From Fibrobacter sp. (lineage in GTDB: Bacteria > Fibrobacterota > Fibrobacteria > Fibrobacterales > Fibrobacteraceae), in NCBI RefSeq assembly GCF_017545445.1, contig NZ_JAFWOM010000035.1, positions 1 through 33,370 on the forward strand: 33,370 bases of DNA, given 5' to 3'. Positions within the stretch are counted from its first letter, which is position 1, and every line of letters starts with the position of its first letter. A model generated the notes under the pieces. It saw nothing but the letters and a program-made list of their open reading frames with translations. It searched no databases and had not been told where the DNA came from. The position numbers and the translations under genes were made by a program. Positions 16,926 to 24,354 of this stretch are shown one piece after another.

Positions 16926-18173
16926 CTACTCGTGCCTTATTGCACCAACGGGATCAAGTCTGCTGGCCTTCCATGCGGGCAGGAGCGTTGCCGACACGCA
17001 AAGAACAATTCCAATCACAAAAATCAAAACAACATCCATCACATGCACGGAAATCGGGAAGTACGGAATCACGTACACGTCGCCGGGGAGCTTGATGAAG
17101 TGATAGGCCTCTTGCAACTTGCAGAGCACAAGACCAATAGTCCCCCCCACAACAGTTCCTCCCACGCCAATGAAACTTCCCATTAGCATGAACACGCGCA
17201 TCACGCCGGCCTTGCTAAAGCCCATGCTGCGCAAGATGCCGATTTCCTTAGTTTTGTCAATCACGACCATGATCAGCGAGCTGATGATGTTAAACGCTGC
17301 GACCAAAATAATCAAGCAAATCACCGCCGCCACAATGAACTTTTCGTAGTTCATCCACTTGAGGAGAGTGATGTTCTTGGACTTCCAGTCCATTCCGTAG
17401 TACGGATAAGAGAGCCACGTCGCCATGCTATCGACCGCCTCGCCCGCTTTCCAGTGATCCTTTATACGGAACTGGATGCCCGTCACGGTATTCCCCATGC
17501 CAAGCAATTTCTGCAAATCAGAAATGCCGACATACGCGAGGTTACCGTCGTACTCGTAAGTGCCCGTCTCGAAGATGCCGCTCACCACGCACATCATCAT
17601 CTTCGGGCCACCAGAATTCATCGCTTCGTCCGGGCTCTGGAACGTCTGCAGCACGAGCTTGTCACCAACGACAACGCGGAGACGCGCCGCCAAGCCGGTC
17701 CCGAGAATCACCCCCGGACGACGCTTGCCGCTCATGTCCTCAAGGCTATCTACGGAGTATTTGCCCCACTTGATGTACTTGTGGATGTCCGTCACGCCCT
17801 TCGCTGTCGCCGGGTCAATGCCGTAAATGACAATGCCGTCGTTTACCTTCTTGGAGCTGATGCCCACCTTATAGACGATAAACGGGGATGCCGCCATCAC
17901 ATCAGGCACGCGCTTTTGCACCTCTTGCGCGAGGCTATCGTACGGACCGATCGGGTTACCATTGTACGCCATCAGTTCAAAGTGAGCGTCCTTCCCAATC
18001 ATCTGGGCCGTGACCTCTTCTTCGAAACCGTTGACCGCCGCAAGTGCGACCACCAGCGCAAACACGCCGATGGAAACACCGAGCATACTGAAAATACCAA
18101 TAAGCGAAACAAAGAGACTCTTCCGTTGAGCCCCCAAGTAACGCCAAGCGATGAGAAGTTCGAGTTTGTTCAT
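16926..18173 (-). CDS. LolC/LolE-type lipoprotein-release permease
   Basis: This 415-residue FtsX-like/MacB-fold permease begins MNKLELLIAWRYL, the usual LolC/E start. One membrane span lies near residues 22-48, a large periplasmic domain follows, and three spans close the C-terminus (around FIVAAVICLIILVAAFNIIS, MLMGSFIGVGGTVVGG and VVLIFVIGIVLCVSATLLPA). The cytoplasmic coupling segment TKEIGILRSMGFSKAGV and the ending ASRLDPVGAIRHE are family hallmarks. One permease gene instead of separate LolC and LolE suggests a homodimeric LolF-like arrangement, which I cannot confirm from this window. It partners with LolD at 13902-14576. Confidence 0.9.
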   Translation of the reverse strand: MNKLELLIAWRYLGAQRKSLFVSLIGIFSMLGVSIGVFALVVALAAVNGFEEEVTAQMIGKDAHFELMAYNGNPIGPYDSLAQEVQKRVPDVMAASPFIVYKVGISSKKVNDGIVIYGIDPATAKGVTDIHKYIKWGKYSVDSLEDMSGKRRPGVILGTGLAARLRVVVGDKLVLQTFQSPDEAMNSGGPKMMMCVVSGIFETGTYEYDGNLAYVGISDLQKLLGMGNTVTGIQFRIKDHWKAGEAVDSMATWLSYPYYGMDWKSKNITLLKWMNYEKFIVAAVICLIILVAAFNIISSLIMVVIDKTKEIGILRSMGFSKAGVMRVFMLMGSFIGVGGTVVGGTIGLVLCKLQEAYHFIKLPGDVYVIPYFPISVHVMDVVLIFVIGIVLCVSATLLPAWKASRLDPVGAIRHE

Positions 18174-18178
18174 AGGAA

Positions 18179-18203
18179 GTAGGAAGTAGAAAGTAGGAAG
18201 TAG
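18179..18203. repeat. GTAGGAAGTAG repeat, left of four-helix gene
   Basis: GTAGGAAGTAG occurs at 18179-18189 and again at 18193-18203. The reverse complement CTACTTCCTAC occurs at 18605-18615, on the far side of the gene. Confidence 0.8.
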
Positions 18204-18208
18204 GAAGA

Positions 18209-18580
18209 CTACTCTACATTTTTCTGACTTCCGATTTTTCTCCTTAGAGCCGTTAACATTTTACCAATATCATCAAGAGACTTTTTTATCGGTTCTGTAT
18301 CTGTTGTTTTTAATAAATTGACACGTTCACTTAATATAAGTTGCGTTTCCAATTCAGATTTTGAACCAAGTGCAATTCCAAGAAAATGAGAAAACTCATT
18401 TTTAGATTTACGCCCTTCACCTTCAGCAATATTACTAGCAATAGAGACAGCTGCACGACGCATTTGAGACGTCAAACCAAAAATTTCTTCTTTGGGGAAA
18501 GAACTTGTTAGACGATAGGTTTCAACAGCAACATCCATTGCTTGTTGCCAAACAACGAGATCTCGATATCCTTGAGTCAT
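18209..18580 (-). CDS. Four-helix-bundle protein (23S rRNA intervening-sequence type)
   Basis: The 123-residue protein matches the four-helix-bundle family first found encoded in 23S rRNA intervening sequences (the bvIVP/S23 type). The markers are YRDLVVWQQAMDVAVETYRL, FPKEEIFGLTSQMRRAAVSI, SNIAEGEGRKS and the helix GIALGSKSELETQL. These proteins form pentameric bundles; their function is unclear, and copies outside rRNA often sit in intergenic spots of Bacteroidetes and related genomes. GGAGC precedes ATG 18580 by 6 nt. It is bracketed by inverted GTAGGAAGTAG/CTACTTCCTAC repeats between lolC/E and lysS, which suggests it moves with those repeats. Confidence 0.9.
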   Translation of the reverse strand: MTQGYRDLVVWQQAMDVAVETYRLTSSFPKEEIFGLTSQMRRAAVSIASNIAEGEGRKSKNEFSHFLGIALGSKSELETQLILSERVNLLKTTDTEPIKKSLDDIGKMLTALRRKIGSQKNVE

Positions 18581-18604
18581 ATTCTTGCTCCTACAATTTA
18601 CTGT

Positions 18605-18628
18605 CTACTTCCTACCGTCTACTGCCTA
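18605..18628. repeat. CTACTTCCTAC repeat, right of four-helix gene
   Basis: CTACTTCCTAC at 18605-18615 is the exact reverse complement of 18179-18189, followed by the related CGTCTACTGCCTACT. Confidence 0.8.
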
Positions 18629-18630
18629 CT

Positions 18631-18661
18631 GAGAGCAGCTAGGCAAAGCCTAGCAGCTCTC
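18631..18661 (-). terminator. Long hairpin overlapping the lysS stop codon
   Basis: Arms of 14 bases (18631-18644 and 18648-18661) pair with one mismatch around a 3-nt loop. The lysS stop (18650-18652) lies inside. No T-run follows, so it is a 3' stabilising hairpin or repeat core as easily as a terminator. Confidence 0.5.
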
Positions 18662-20158
18662 CGGTTTCATCAGCGGGAACAGCTGAACGTCGCGGATGGT
18701 CTGCTGGTTCGTGAGGAGCATGACCATGCGGTCAATGCCGAAGCCCACGCCACCGGTAGGCGGCAAGCCGGATTCGATGGCGTGCATGAAGTTTTCGTCC
18801 ATCGGGTGCGTTTCGCCTTCGCCACCACGGCCACGGCGGACCTGGTCTTCCAAAAGTTCGCGCTGACGGATGGGGTCGTTAAGTTCGGTATAGGCGTTGC
18901 CCAGTTCCCAGCCGTTGGCGTACGGTTCGAACTGTTCGATAAGGCCTTCGATGGTGCGGTGCTTCTTGCAGAGCGGAGTGCTTTCAGTCGGCATGTCCTT
19001 GATGAACGTCGGCTGAATGAGCTTGTCTTCAACAGTGAGTTCGAAGAGTTCGAGGATGCCACGACCGCGAGAGAATTCGCCGTCCAAGTGACCACCGAGT
19101 TCTTCCATCTTATTCTTGATTTCGTCATCGCTCATGTCGTTGACCTTAAGGCCGCCGAACTTTTCGATAGCTTCGATCATGCTATAACGCGGCCACGGAG
19201 CCTTGAAGTCGATTTCCTTGCCCTGATACTGAATCTTCGTCGTGCCGTTCGCAGCAATGCAAGCACGTTCGTAAATGTTTTCGAAGTGGACCATCATGTC
19301 GTTGTAGTCGGCATAAGCTTCGTAGAATTCGAGACCAGTGAATTCCGGGCTATGCGTACGGTCCATGCCTTCGTTGCGGAAGTTTTTGCTGAACTCGAAC
19401 ACCTTTTCCATGCCGCCCACGATGCAGCGCTTGAGGTAAAGTTCCGGAGCGACACGCAGATAAAGCGTCATGTCGCAAGCGTTGTGGTGCGTGGTGAACG
19501 GACGAGCGTTTGCACCGCCGTAAATCGGCTGGAGCGTCGGCGTTTCCACTTCGATGAATCCCTTTTCAATCAAGTATTCGCGAATTGCCTGCAAAATCTT
19601 AAAGCGCTTAATGAACACATCCTTCACATCGTCGTTCAAGGCCATGTCGATGTAACGCTGGCGGTAACGGGTATCGACGTCGGCAAATTCGTTGAACACG
19701 ACCTTGTTGCCATTTTCATCGACTTTTTCCTTCGCGACCGGAAGCGGACGCACAGCCTTCGAAAGCATCGTCACCTTTTCGGCACGCACGGAGTATTCAC
19801 CGCTCTGCGTTTCGAACATAGAACCGTTCACGCCGATAAAATCGCCAAGGTCAATCATCTTCACGATTTCGTAATTTTCTTCGCCCACTTCGTCACGAGC
19901 AACAACGACCTGCAAGCGACCATAGCGGTCCTTCAAGTGCATAAAGCACATCTTGCCCTTGCGATTAAAACGAACCACGCGGCCAGCAAAAGCCACCGGT
20001 TGCTTCGTCACCATCAAGGCATCCTTGTTTTCCTTCAAAACCTTAGAATCATGGGTTCTGTTAAACTTGTGCGGATACGCCTCCACACCCATTTCCTTGA
20101 ACTTGTCGAGCTTTGCCAAGCGAGCCTGCACCTGGTCATTCATATCTTGCATTGCCAT
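18650..20158 (-). CDS. lysS: Lysyl-tRNA synthetase, class II
   Basis: LysRS charges tRNA-Lys. The N-terminal OB-fold (about residues 55-150, VAFAGRVVRFNRKGKMCFMHL) binds the anticodon. Class II motifs follow: motif 1 around IREYLIEKGFIEVETPTLQP, motif 2 FRNEGMDRTHSPEFTGLEFY, and motif 3 GGVGFGIDRMVMLLTN. The 502-residue length is normal. AGGTAAT precedes ATG 20158. The C-terminus ends shortly after motif 3 (VQLFPLMKPESC), as usual. Confidence 0.95.
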   Translation of the reverse strand: MAMQDMNDQVQARLAKLDKFKEMGVEAYPHKFNRTHDSKVLKENKDALMVTKQPVAFAGRVVRFNRKGKMCFMHLKDRYGRLQVVVARDEVGEENYEIVKMIDLGDFIGVNGSMFETQSGEYSVRAEKVTMLSKAVRPLPVAKEKVDENGNKVVFNEFADVDTRYRQRYIDMALNDDVKDVFIKRFKILQAIREYLIEKGFIEVETPTLQPIYGGANARPFTTHHNACDMTLYLRVAPELYLKRCIVGGMEKVFEFSKNFRNEGMDRTHSPEFTGLEFYEAYADYNDMMVHFENIYERACIAANGTTKIQYQGKEIDFKAPWPRYSMIEAIEKFGGLKVNDMSDDEIKNKMEELGGHLDGEFSRGRGILELFELTVEDKLIQPTFIKDMPTESTPLCKKHRTIEGLIEQFEPYANGWELGNAYTELNDPIRQRELLEDQVRRGRGGEGETHPMDENFMHAIESGLPPTGGVGFGIDRMVMLLTNQQTIRDVQLFPLMKPESC

Positions 20159-20575
20159 ATTGTATTACCTCGTGAATATATCACGTCTTAAATTTGAACG
20201 CGGTAAAGATAGCTTTTTTAGTAGAACGTCGGAAACTAGATGAAACGTTAGGATTGAAAAAAAAAGAATGATTCATATAAACAACTTGTTGACCATTTAG
20301 AATATTACAAACACATTACAAAACAATCACAAGAATCGACAATGAGTACGAGATAATAACGCAGTACAATTTTATCTCAAAAACACGCGTTTTTCATTTT
20401 ATAAAAAAGCGTCAAGGTCCAAATTTCATCATAAAAACCAAATTTTTAATTTAATAGAATCTATAAAATTTCAAACTTTCTCAAAAATATTCAATTTTTA
20501 TAAAAATTTTTCTTATTAAAAAATTGATTTTCATCAAAAATTTCAAAAAATTTCACAAAGTTCATTATTTACCTC
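20159..20575. other. AT-rich divergent intergenic region between lysS and ilvB
   Basis: About 420 bases with no supported gene. From about 20400 to 20570 it is very AT-rich with repeated AAATTT/ATCAAAAATTT pieces, which could be a curved upstream element for the ilvB promoter. No leader peptide rich in Ile, Leu or Val codons is evident, so there is no sign of classic attenuation. Confidence 0.5.
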
Positions 20576-20604
20576 TTGCCACTGCAAAAAAATACTCCTA
20601 TATT
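20576..20604 (+). promoter_or_regulatory. Promoter of ilvBN
   Basis: TTGCCA (20576-20581), 17 nt, TATATT (20599-20604). The predicted start is about 20611, giving a leader of about 41 nt with AGGA before ATG 20652. Confidence 0.7.
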
Positions 20605-20651
20605 TCATCCTATCTAAATTTTCATCTATTCTTTAAAAGACAGGAAAAATT

Positions 20652-22370
20652 ATGGCAAATAAGACCTTAAGTGGTGCCGAAGTGATTATCGAATGCCTCA
20701 AGCGTGAAGGCATTGATACTATTTTCGGTTATCCTGGTGGATCGGCCATTCCAATGTTCGATGCCATCCTTGATTCCAACATCAAAGTTGTGCTCAGCCG
20801 TCATGAACAGGGCGCAACTCACATGGCTGACGGTTACGCCCGTCAGACCGGCAAGGTCGGCGTAGCTCTTGTCACTAGCGGTCCGGGTGCAACGAACACG
20901 TTTACTGGTATTTATACAGCTCTCATGGATTCTAGCCCGATCGTCGTGCTTGCCGCCCAGACGACAACTCCGAACTTGGGCAAGGACGCTTTCCAGGAAT
21001 GCGATACGAGCGGCATGACTTTTGCAGCCGTCAAGCATTCTTACTTGGTCAAGGATACAAACGATTTGCCGCGCGTGATGAAGGAAGCTTTCCACATCGC
21101 CCGCACGGGCCGTCCGGGCCCGGTGCTCATCGACTTGCCGAAGGACGTGACCGCAGGCCCCTGCACCGCTCCGTTCACCGACAAGATGGATTTGCCCGGT
21201 TACACGATTCCGACATACGCTTCTACCGAAAGCGTCGAAAAAGCAGCCGAATACCTCAAGAATTCCAAGAAGCCGCTCTTGCTCGTGGGCCACGGTGCCA
21301 TGATTTCGGGCGCTAGCCGCCAGGTGAAGGAACTTGCCGAAAAGCTCGGCGCTCCGGTTTGCTGCACGATGCTTGGCCTCGGCGCATTCCCGACCGACCA
21401 CGAACTTTCGCTCGGCATGCTCGGCATGCACGGCACGGTCTATGCGAACAAGGCTGTGCTCGAATGCGACTTGATTCTTTCGATTGGCAGCCGCTGGGAC
21501 GACCGCATTACCGGTAAGCTCAGCGAATTCTGCAAGAACGCCGTGAAGATGCACATCGACATCGACCCTGCCGAAGAAGGCAAGGTGTTGCAGCCGGATG
21601 TGTTCATGTGCGGTGACGCGAAGCTCGTCTTGGAACAGCTCCTCCCGATGGTGAACAAGCTCGACACCGCCGACTGGGTCAAGACTTGCCAGACTTGGAA
21701 GAAGCGTTTCCCGCTCACTTACGCAAAGCAGGGCGGCCTCCGCATGCAGCACATCGTGGCCACCGTGAGCGAACTCACGAAGGGCAAGGCTATCGTCACG
21801 ACGGACGTGGGCCAGCACCAGATGTGGGTCGCACAGTTCTTCCACATCAACTATCCGCGTCAGCTCCACTCCAGCGGCGGCGCAGGTACGATGGGCTTTG
21901 GCTTCCCGGCCGCTATCGGTGCCGCATTCGGCAACGAAACCGGCTGGCCGGTCGTTAGCTTCAGCGGTGACGGCGGCTTCCAGATGACCGAAGCAGAACT
22001 TGCAACGGCTGCCATCCACAAGCTCCCCATCAAGATTTTCGTGATGGACAACAAGTACCTCGGCATGGTGCGCCAGTGGCAGGAACTCTTCTACGACCAC
22101 CGCTATTCCAGCGTTGACATGAAGGGCAACCCGGACTTCGTGAAGCTCGCCGAAGCCTACGGCATCCCGGGACTTCGCATCAAGCGCCCGGCAGATGCAG
22201 AACGCGTAATCCAGAAGGCTCTCGAAAACAACGACGGCCCGATTCTCATCCACTGCGAATGCGAAAAGGAAGACAACGTGTTCCCGATGATTCCGGCTGG
22301 AGCCCCGCTTACCGCCATGCTTACGGAAGCGCCCAAGACGCAGCTCGAAAAACCCACTGGATCGACGTAA
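20652..22370 (+). CDS. ilvB: Acetolactate synthase large subunit
   Basis: The enzyme condenses pyruvate with pyruvate or 2-oxobutyrate, the first common step to valine, leucine and isoleucine. The thiamine-activating Glu52 lies in LSRHEQGATHMADGYAR; the opening GYPGGSAIPMFDAI is typical of AHAS. The thiamine diphosphate motif GDGGFQMTEAELATAA...VMDN is near the C-terminus, and MVRQWQELFYDHRYS is the AHAS-specific segment that sets it apart from pyruvate oxidase. At 572 residues it is complete. ilvN follows after 15 nt with AGGAGG, so the two are cotranscribed. ilvC is not adjacent. Confidence 0.95.
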   Translation: MANKTLSGAEVIIECLKREGIDTIFGYPGGSAIPMFDAILDSNIKVVLSRHEQGATHMADGYARQTGKVGVALVTSGPGATNTFTGIYTALMDSSPIVVLAAQTTTPNLGKDAFQECDTSGMTFAAVKHSYLVKDTNDLPRVMKEAFHIARTGRPGPVLIDLPKDVTAGPCTAPFTDKMDLPGYTIPTYASTESVEKAAEYLKNSKKPLLLVGHGAMISGASRQVKELAEKLGAPVCCTMLGLGAFPTDHELSLGMLGMHGTVYANKAVLECDLILSIGSRWDDRITGKLSEFCKNAVKMHIDIDPAEEGKVLQPDVFMCGDAKLVLEQLLPMVNKLDTADWVKTCQTWKKRFPLTYAKQGGLRMQHIVATVSELTKGKAIVTTDVGQHQMWVAQFFHINYPRQLHSSGGAGTMGFGFPAAIGAAFGNETGWPVVSFSGDGGFQMTEAELATAAIHKLPIKIFVMDNKYLGMVRQWQELFYDHRYSSVDMKGNPDFVKLAEAYGIPGLRIKRPADAERVIQKALENNDGPILIHCECEKEDNVFPMIPAGAPLTAMLTEAPKTQLEKPTGST

Positions 22371-22385
22371 TAGGAGGACTAAAAA

Positions 22386-22880
22386 ATGAAAGATATCGCA
22401 CATTCTATTAGCTTGTTAGTGGCAAACCGCCCGGGCGTGCTCGTGCGCATCGCTCTCGTGTTCTCCCGCCGTGGCTACAACATCGATTCCCTCGTCGTCT
22501 CCCCCACGCTCGACCCGAACTTCAGCCGCATGAACATCATCGCTCACGGCAATCCCGAAATCTTGATGCAAATCATCAAGCAGCTCGAAAAGCTCGTCGA
22601 TGTCGTTCAGGCCAAGGACCATACCGGTACGGACGCGGTCGAAAAGGAACTCGCGCTTATCAAGGTTCGTTGCACCGCAGAACAGCGCACCGAAATCTTG
22701 CAGCTTTGCGACCATTTCCACGCCAACACGGTGGATATGACGATGACGTCCATGATTATTCAGATCACGGGCAACAGCGTCAAGGTCGATACGCTCAAGA
22801 GCTTGTTGCAGAAGTTCGAAATCGTCGAGTACATCCGCACGGGCAAGGTCATCATGCTCCGCGGCGAAGACAAGACGTAA
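22386..22880 (+). CDS. ilvN: Acetolactate synthase small (regulatory) subunit
   Basis: This 164-residue partner of IlvB activates it and confers branched-chain amino acid feedback. The N-terminal ACT domain is clear: HSISLLVANRPGVLVRIALVFSRRGYNIDSL, then MNIIAHGNPEILMQIIKQLEKLVDV. The C-terminal domain (RCTAEQRTEILQLCDHF, FEIVEYIRTGKVIMLRGE) is that of the IlvN/IlvH family; the gene could equally be named ilvH. A strong AGGAGG ribosome site precedes ATG 22386. Confidence 0.94.
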   Translation: MKDIAHSISLLVANRPGVLVRIALVFSRRGYNIDSLVVSPTLDPNFSRMNIIAHGNPEILMQIIKQLEKLVDVVQAKDHTGTDAVEKELALIKVRCTAEQRTEILQLCDHFHANTVDMTMTSMIIQITGNSVKVDTLKSLLQKFEIVEYIRTGKVIMLRGEDKT

Positions 22881-22881
22881 G

Positions 22882-22924
22882 AGACCGCTCGGCTCTCAAC
22901 GCAGAAATAAACCTCCGTCGGAGC
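22882..22924 (+). repeat. Direct repeat 1 after ilvN (partner 23057-23100)
   Basis: AGACCGCTCGGC, then CAACGCAGAAATAAA and CCTCCGTCG recur at 23057-23100 with a few substitutions and one extra A. The copies lie on either side of the ilvN terminator. Confidence 0.85.
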
Positions 22925-22960
22925 CTCGCTCTCGCAAAAGCGTGCAAAACGAGTGTCGCA

Positions 22961-22980
22961 AAATTATGCTTGCATAATTT
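22961..22980. repeat. Small palindrome AAATTATGC-tt-GCATAATTT
   Basis: Perfect 9-base arms with a 2-base centre, in the ilvN 3' region between the direct repeats. Could be an RNA hairpin or a protein site. Confidence 0.5.
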
Positions 22981-23020
22981 TATGACCGAGTAAAGCCGCG
23001 GACGCCAAAGGCGTCAACTG

Positions 23021-23046
23021 CCCTCGGTCAACACCGAGGGCTTTGT
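23021..23046 (+). terminator. Terminator of ilvBN
   Basis: CCCTCGGT, CAAC loop, ACCGAGGG (8-bp perfect stem), then CTTTGTTG. It lies 140 nt after the ilvN stop. The T-run is imperfect. Confidence 0.75.
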
Positions 23047-23056
23047 TGCTCACAAA

Positions 23057-23100
23057 AGACCGCTCGGCCCTAAACGCAGAAATAAAACCTCCGTCGAAGC
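23057..23100 (+). repeat. Direct repeat 2 (partner 22882-22924)
   Basis: Second copy of the AGACCGCTCGGC...CCTCCGTCG element, 175 bp from the first. Confidence 0.85.
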
Positions 23101-23118
23101 ATGGAAAAATGCTAAAAT

Positions 23119-23347
23119 GGCGGTGAAAACAGCCGAAAAATCATTGATTTCACCGCCAAAAATTACCTTGTTAGTACAAAATGAGGTCAAAAACGCTAAT
23201 AGGGCGTTCTGTTGGCGGTGAAATGAACGTCAAAAGAGTGAAAATCACCGCCAATTGCAGCTCGACATTGTAATTTTCGCAAAAAAATGAGCAAACAAAC
23301 TAAAAATCGGCGGTGAAAACGACTCAAAAAATCTCAATTTCACCGCC
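23119..23347. repeat. Array of three 39-nt inverted-repeat units with 95-nt period
   Basis: Units lie at 23119-23157, 23214-23252 and 23309-23347. Units 1 and 3 are GGCGGTGAAA, 19 nt, TTTCACCGCC; unit 2 keeps GGCGGTGAAA and TCACCGCC. Every unit is 39 nt and each gap is exactly 56 nt. Centres are similar but not identical, with an A-run in the middle, while the gaps between units are unrelated. The array ends 54 nt before the -35 of the lipoprotein operon promoter. It is not a CRISPR: the repeat is not conserved throughout, and there are only three units. Confidence 0.92.
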
Positions 23348-23401
23348 AATTGCCATATTTGACGAGATACGAACCGTAAAATCAAAATTTTCACGTAAAT
23401 T

Positions 23402-23430
23402 TTGCCTTTTTCCCAAAATCATAGTATTTT
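23402..23430 (+). promoter_or_regulatory. Promoter of the lipoprotein/radical SAM operon
   Basis: TTGCCT (23402-23407), 17 nt, TATTTT (23425-23430). It has the same form as the ilvB promoter. The predicted start is about 23437, 27 nt before the TTG start of the first lipoprotein gene. Confidence 0.6.
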
Positions 23431-23463
23431 ATATTGTGTGTCATGGGTGAAAGGAGTTCTCTT

Positions 23464-24186
23464 TTGAATATCGAAAAGAAAATTGTCTCCCAAAGCACGC
23501 AACTTTCGTCCATCGCAAAAAAGACAATCGCCGCAACGCTCGGCATATCAGCTGTATATTCGTTTAATGCTTGCAGCGGTGGAGACATGAGCACCGAACC
23601 AATAGAATCGCAAGAACCGCCAAAAGCTCCTTCACCAGAAAGTTCCTACAGCAACGAATTTTCATCTAGCAGCAAGTACCTCGACATTCCGCAAAGCCAC
23701 GAGGCGATAAGCAGCGAGGTCCTCAAAGCTCTTTCTTCGGCGGCGGTATCTGCGAACAGTACTGCAACAGACGCTGTGTCTTCCGTAGCACAGCCCGCAA
23801 GCAGTTCCGCAAACGCCCCCTCTTCGGCGTCACAAACACACTATGCGGCAACGCAAAATTCAAGCAGTTCCGCCGCAACCCCCGCCAGTGCAGCAGACTC
23901 GTCAGCAAGTACCTTGGCCACCCCGGCTAGTTCCGCAACAGCTCCGTCAAACCTATCTTCAAGCTCTTTTAAATTTGGAGACACACTCCCTGGCTACCAA
24001 GAATGTCCTCCCCCATACCCTTCTACCGATCCCTGCAAATGCGTTCCAGACGGAACCACAGTAAAATATCAAACCGAATTCGGAGTTCAAGTAATCATGT
24101 GTCCCCAATCGTCATCGAGCTATAGCGGCGACGGATTAATATTCAGCATGGTCACGACATTCGAACTCGACGATATTATTGTCTAA
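23464..24186 (+). CDS. Serine-rich lipoprotein 1, probable radical SAM substrate
   Basis: Start TTG 23464 is chosen because AAGGAG sits 7 nt before it and the result, MNIEKK, aligns with MKIEKR and MKIEKK in the next two genes. The 240-residue product has an unusually long 20-residue N-region, a hydrophobic stretch (TIAATLGISAVYSFNAC), and lipobox Cys37. Block 67-93 (SSSSKYLDIPQSHEAISS..) recurs in both paralogs. Residues about 95-175 are a Ser/Ala-rich spacer. The distal part has cysteines in ECPPPYPSTDPCKC and VIMCPQ. The tail is SMVTTFELDDIIV. I infer a lipid-anchored stalk presenting a tail that is modified by the enzyme at 25753-26835. The family is not one I can name with certainty; it resembles the 'rSAM/lipoprotein' pairs described in Bacteroidetes in general idea. 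Confidence 0.8.
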   Translation: MNIEKKIVSQSTQLSSIAKKTIAATLGISAVYSFNACSGGDMSTEPIESQEPPKAPSPESSYSNEFSSSSKYLDIPQSHEAISSEVLKALSSAAVSANSTATDAVSSVAQPASSSANAPSSASQTHYAATQNSSSSAATPASAADSSASTLATPASSATAPSNLSSSSFKFGDTLPGYQECPPPYPSTDPCKCVPDGTTVKYQTEFGVQVIMCPQSSSSYSGDGLIFSMVTTFELDDIIV

Positions 24187-24301
24187 ATAGATGAAAACGC
24201 GATGGGCAACAAGCAGGCTTGCGACTCCCACGAAACCCTATATGCAACGTATGCAACAAAAACGTACATCATCCAAAATAAAATAGTCCAAAAATTCCAT
24301 T

Positions 24302-24330
24302 TTGATTACCAAAACAAACTATATTACAAT
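24302..24330 (+). promoter_or_regulatory. Internal promoter before lipoprotein 2
   Basis: TTGATT (24302-24307), 17 nt, TACAAT (24325-24330), in the 168-nt gap after lipoprotein 1. The predicted start is about 24337. It would drive copies 2 and 3 and the radical SAM gene independently of copy 1. Confidence 0.65.
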
Positions 24331-24354
24331 AAAGGATTTTGTGTAGGAGTTTTT

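Noticed and set aside
18542..20191. Plus-strand frame opposite lysS
   Set aside because: Shadow frame of lysS; it also runs through intergenic repeats.
20159..20651. Attenuator leader peptide for ilvBN
   Set aside because: No short frame rich in Ile, Leu or Val codons followed by competing hairpins could be found.
20667..22403. Long minus-strand frame opposite ilvB
   Set aside because: Mirror frame of a strongly coding gene; no family features.
23119..23347. CRISPR array
   Set aside because: Only three units, the middle of the unit varies, and the palindromic ends are conserved instead; no cas genes in the window.
24202..24354. 51-residue N-terminal extension of lipoprotein 2
   Set aside because: It lies across the promoter and ribosome site of ATG 24355, and the paralogs have no such extension.
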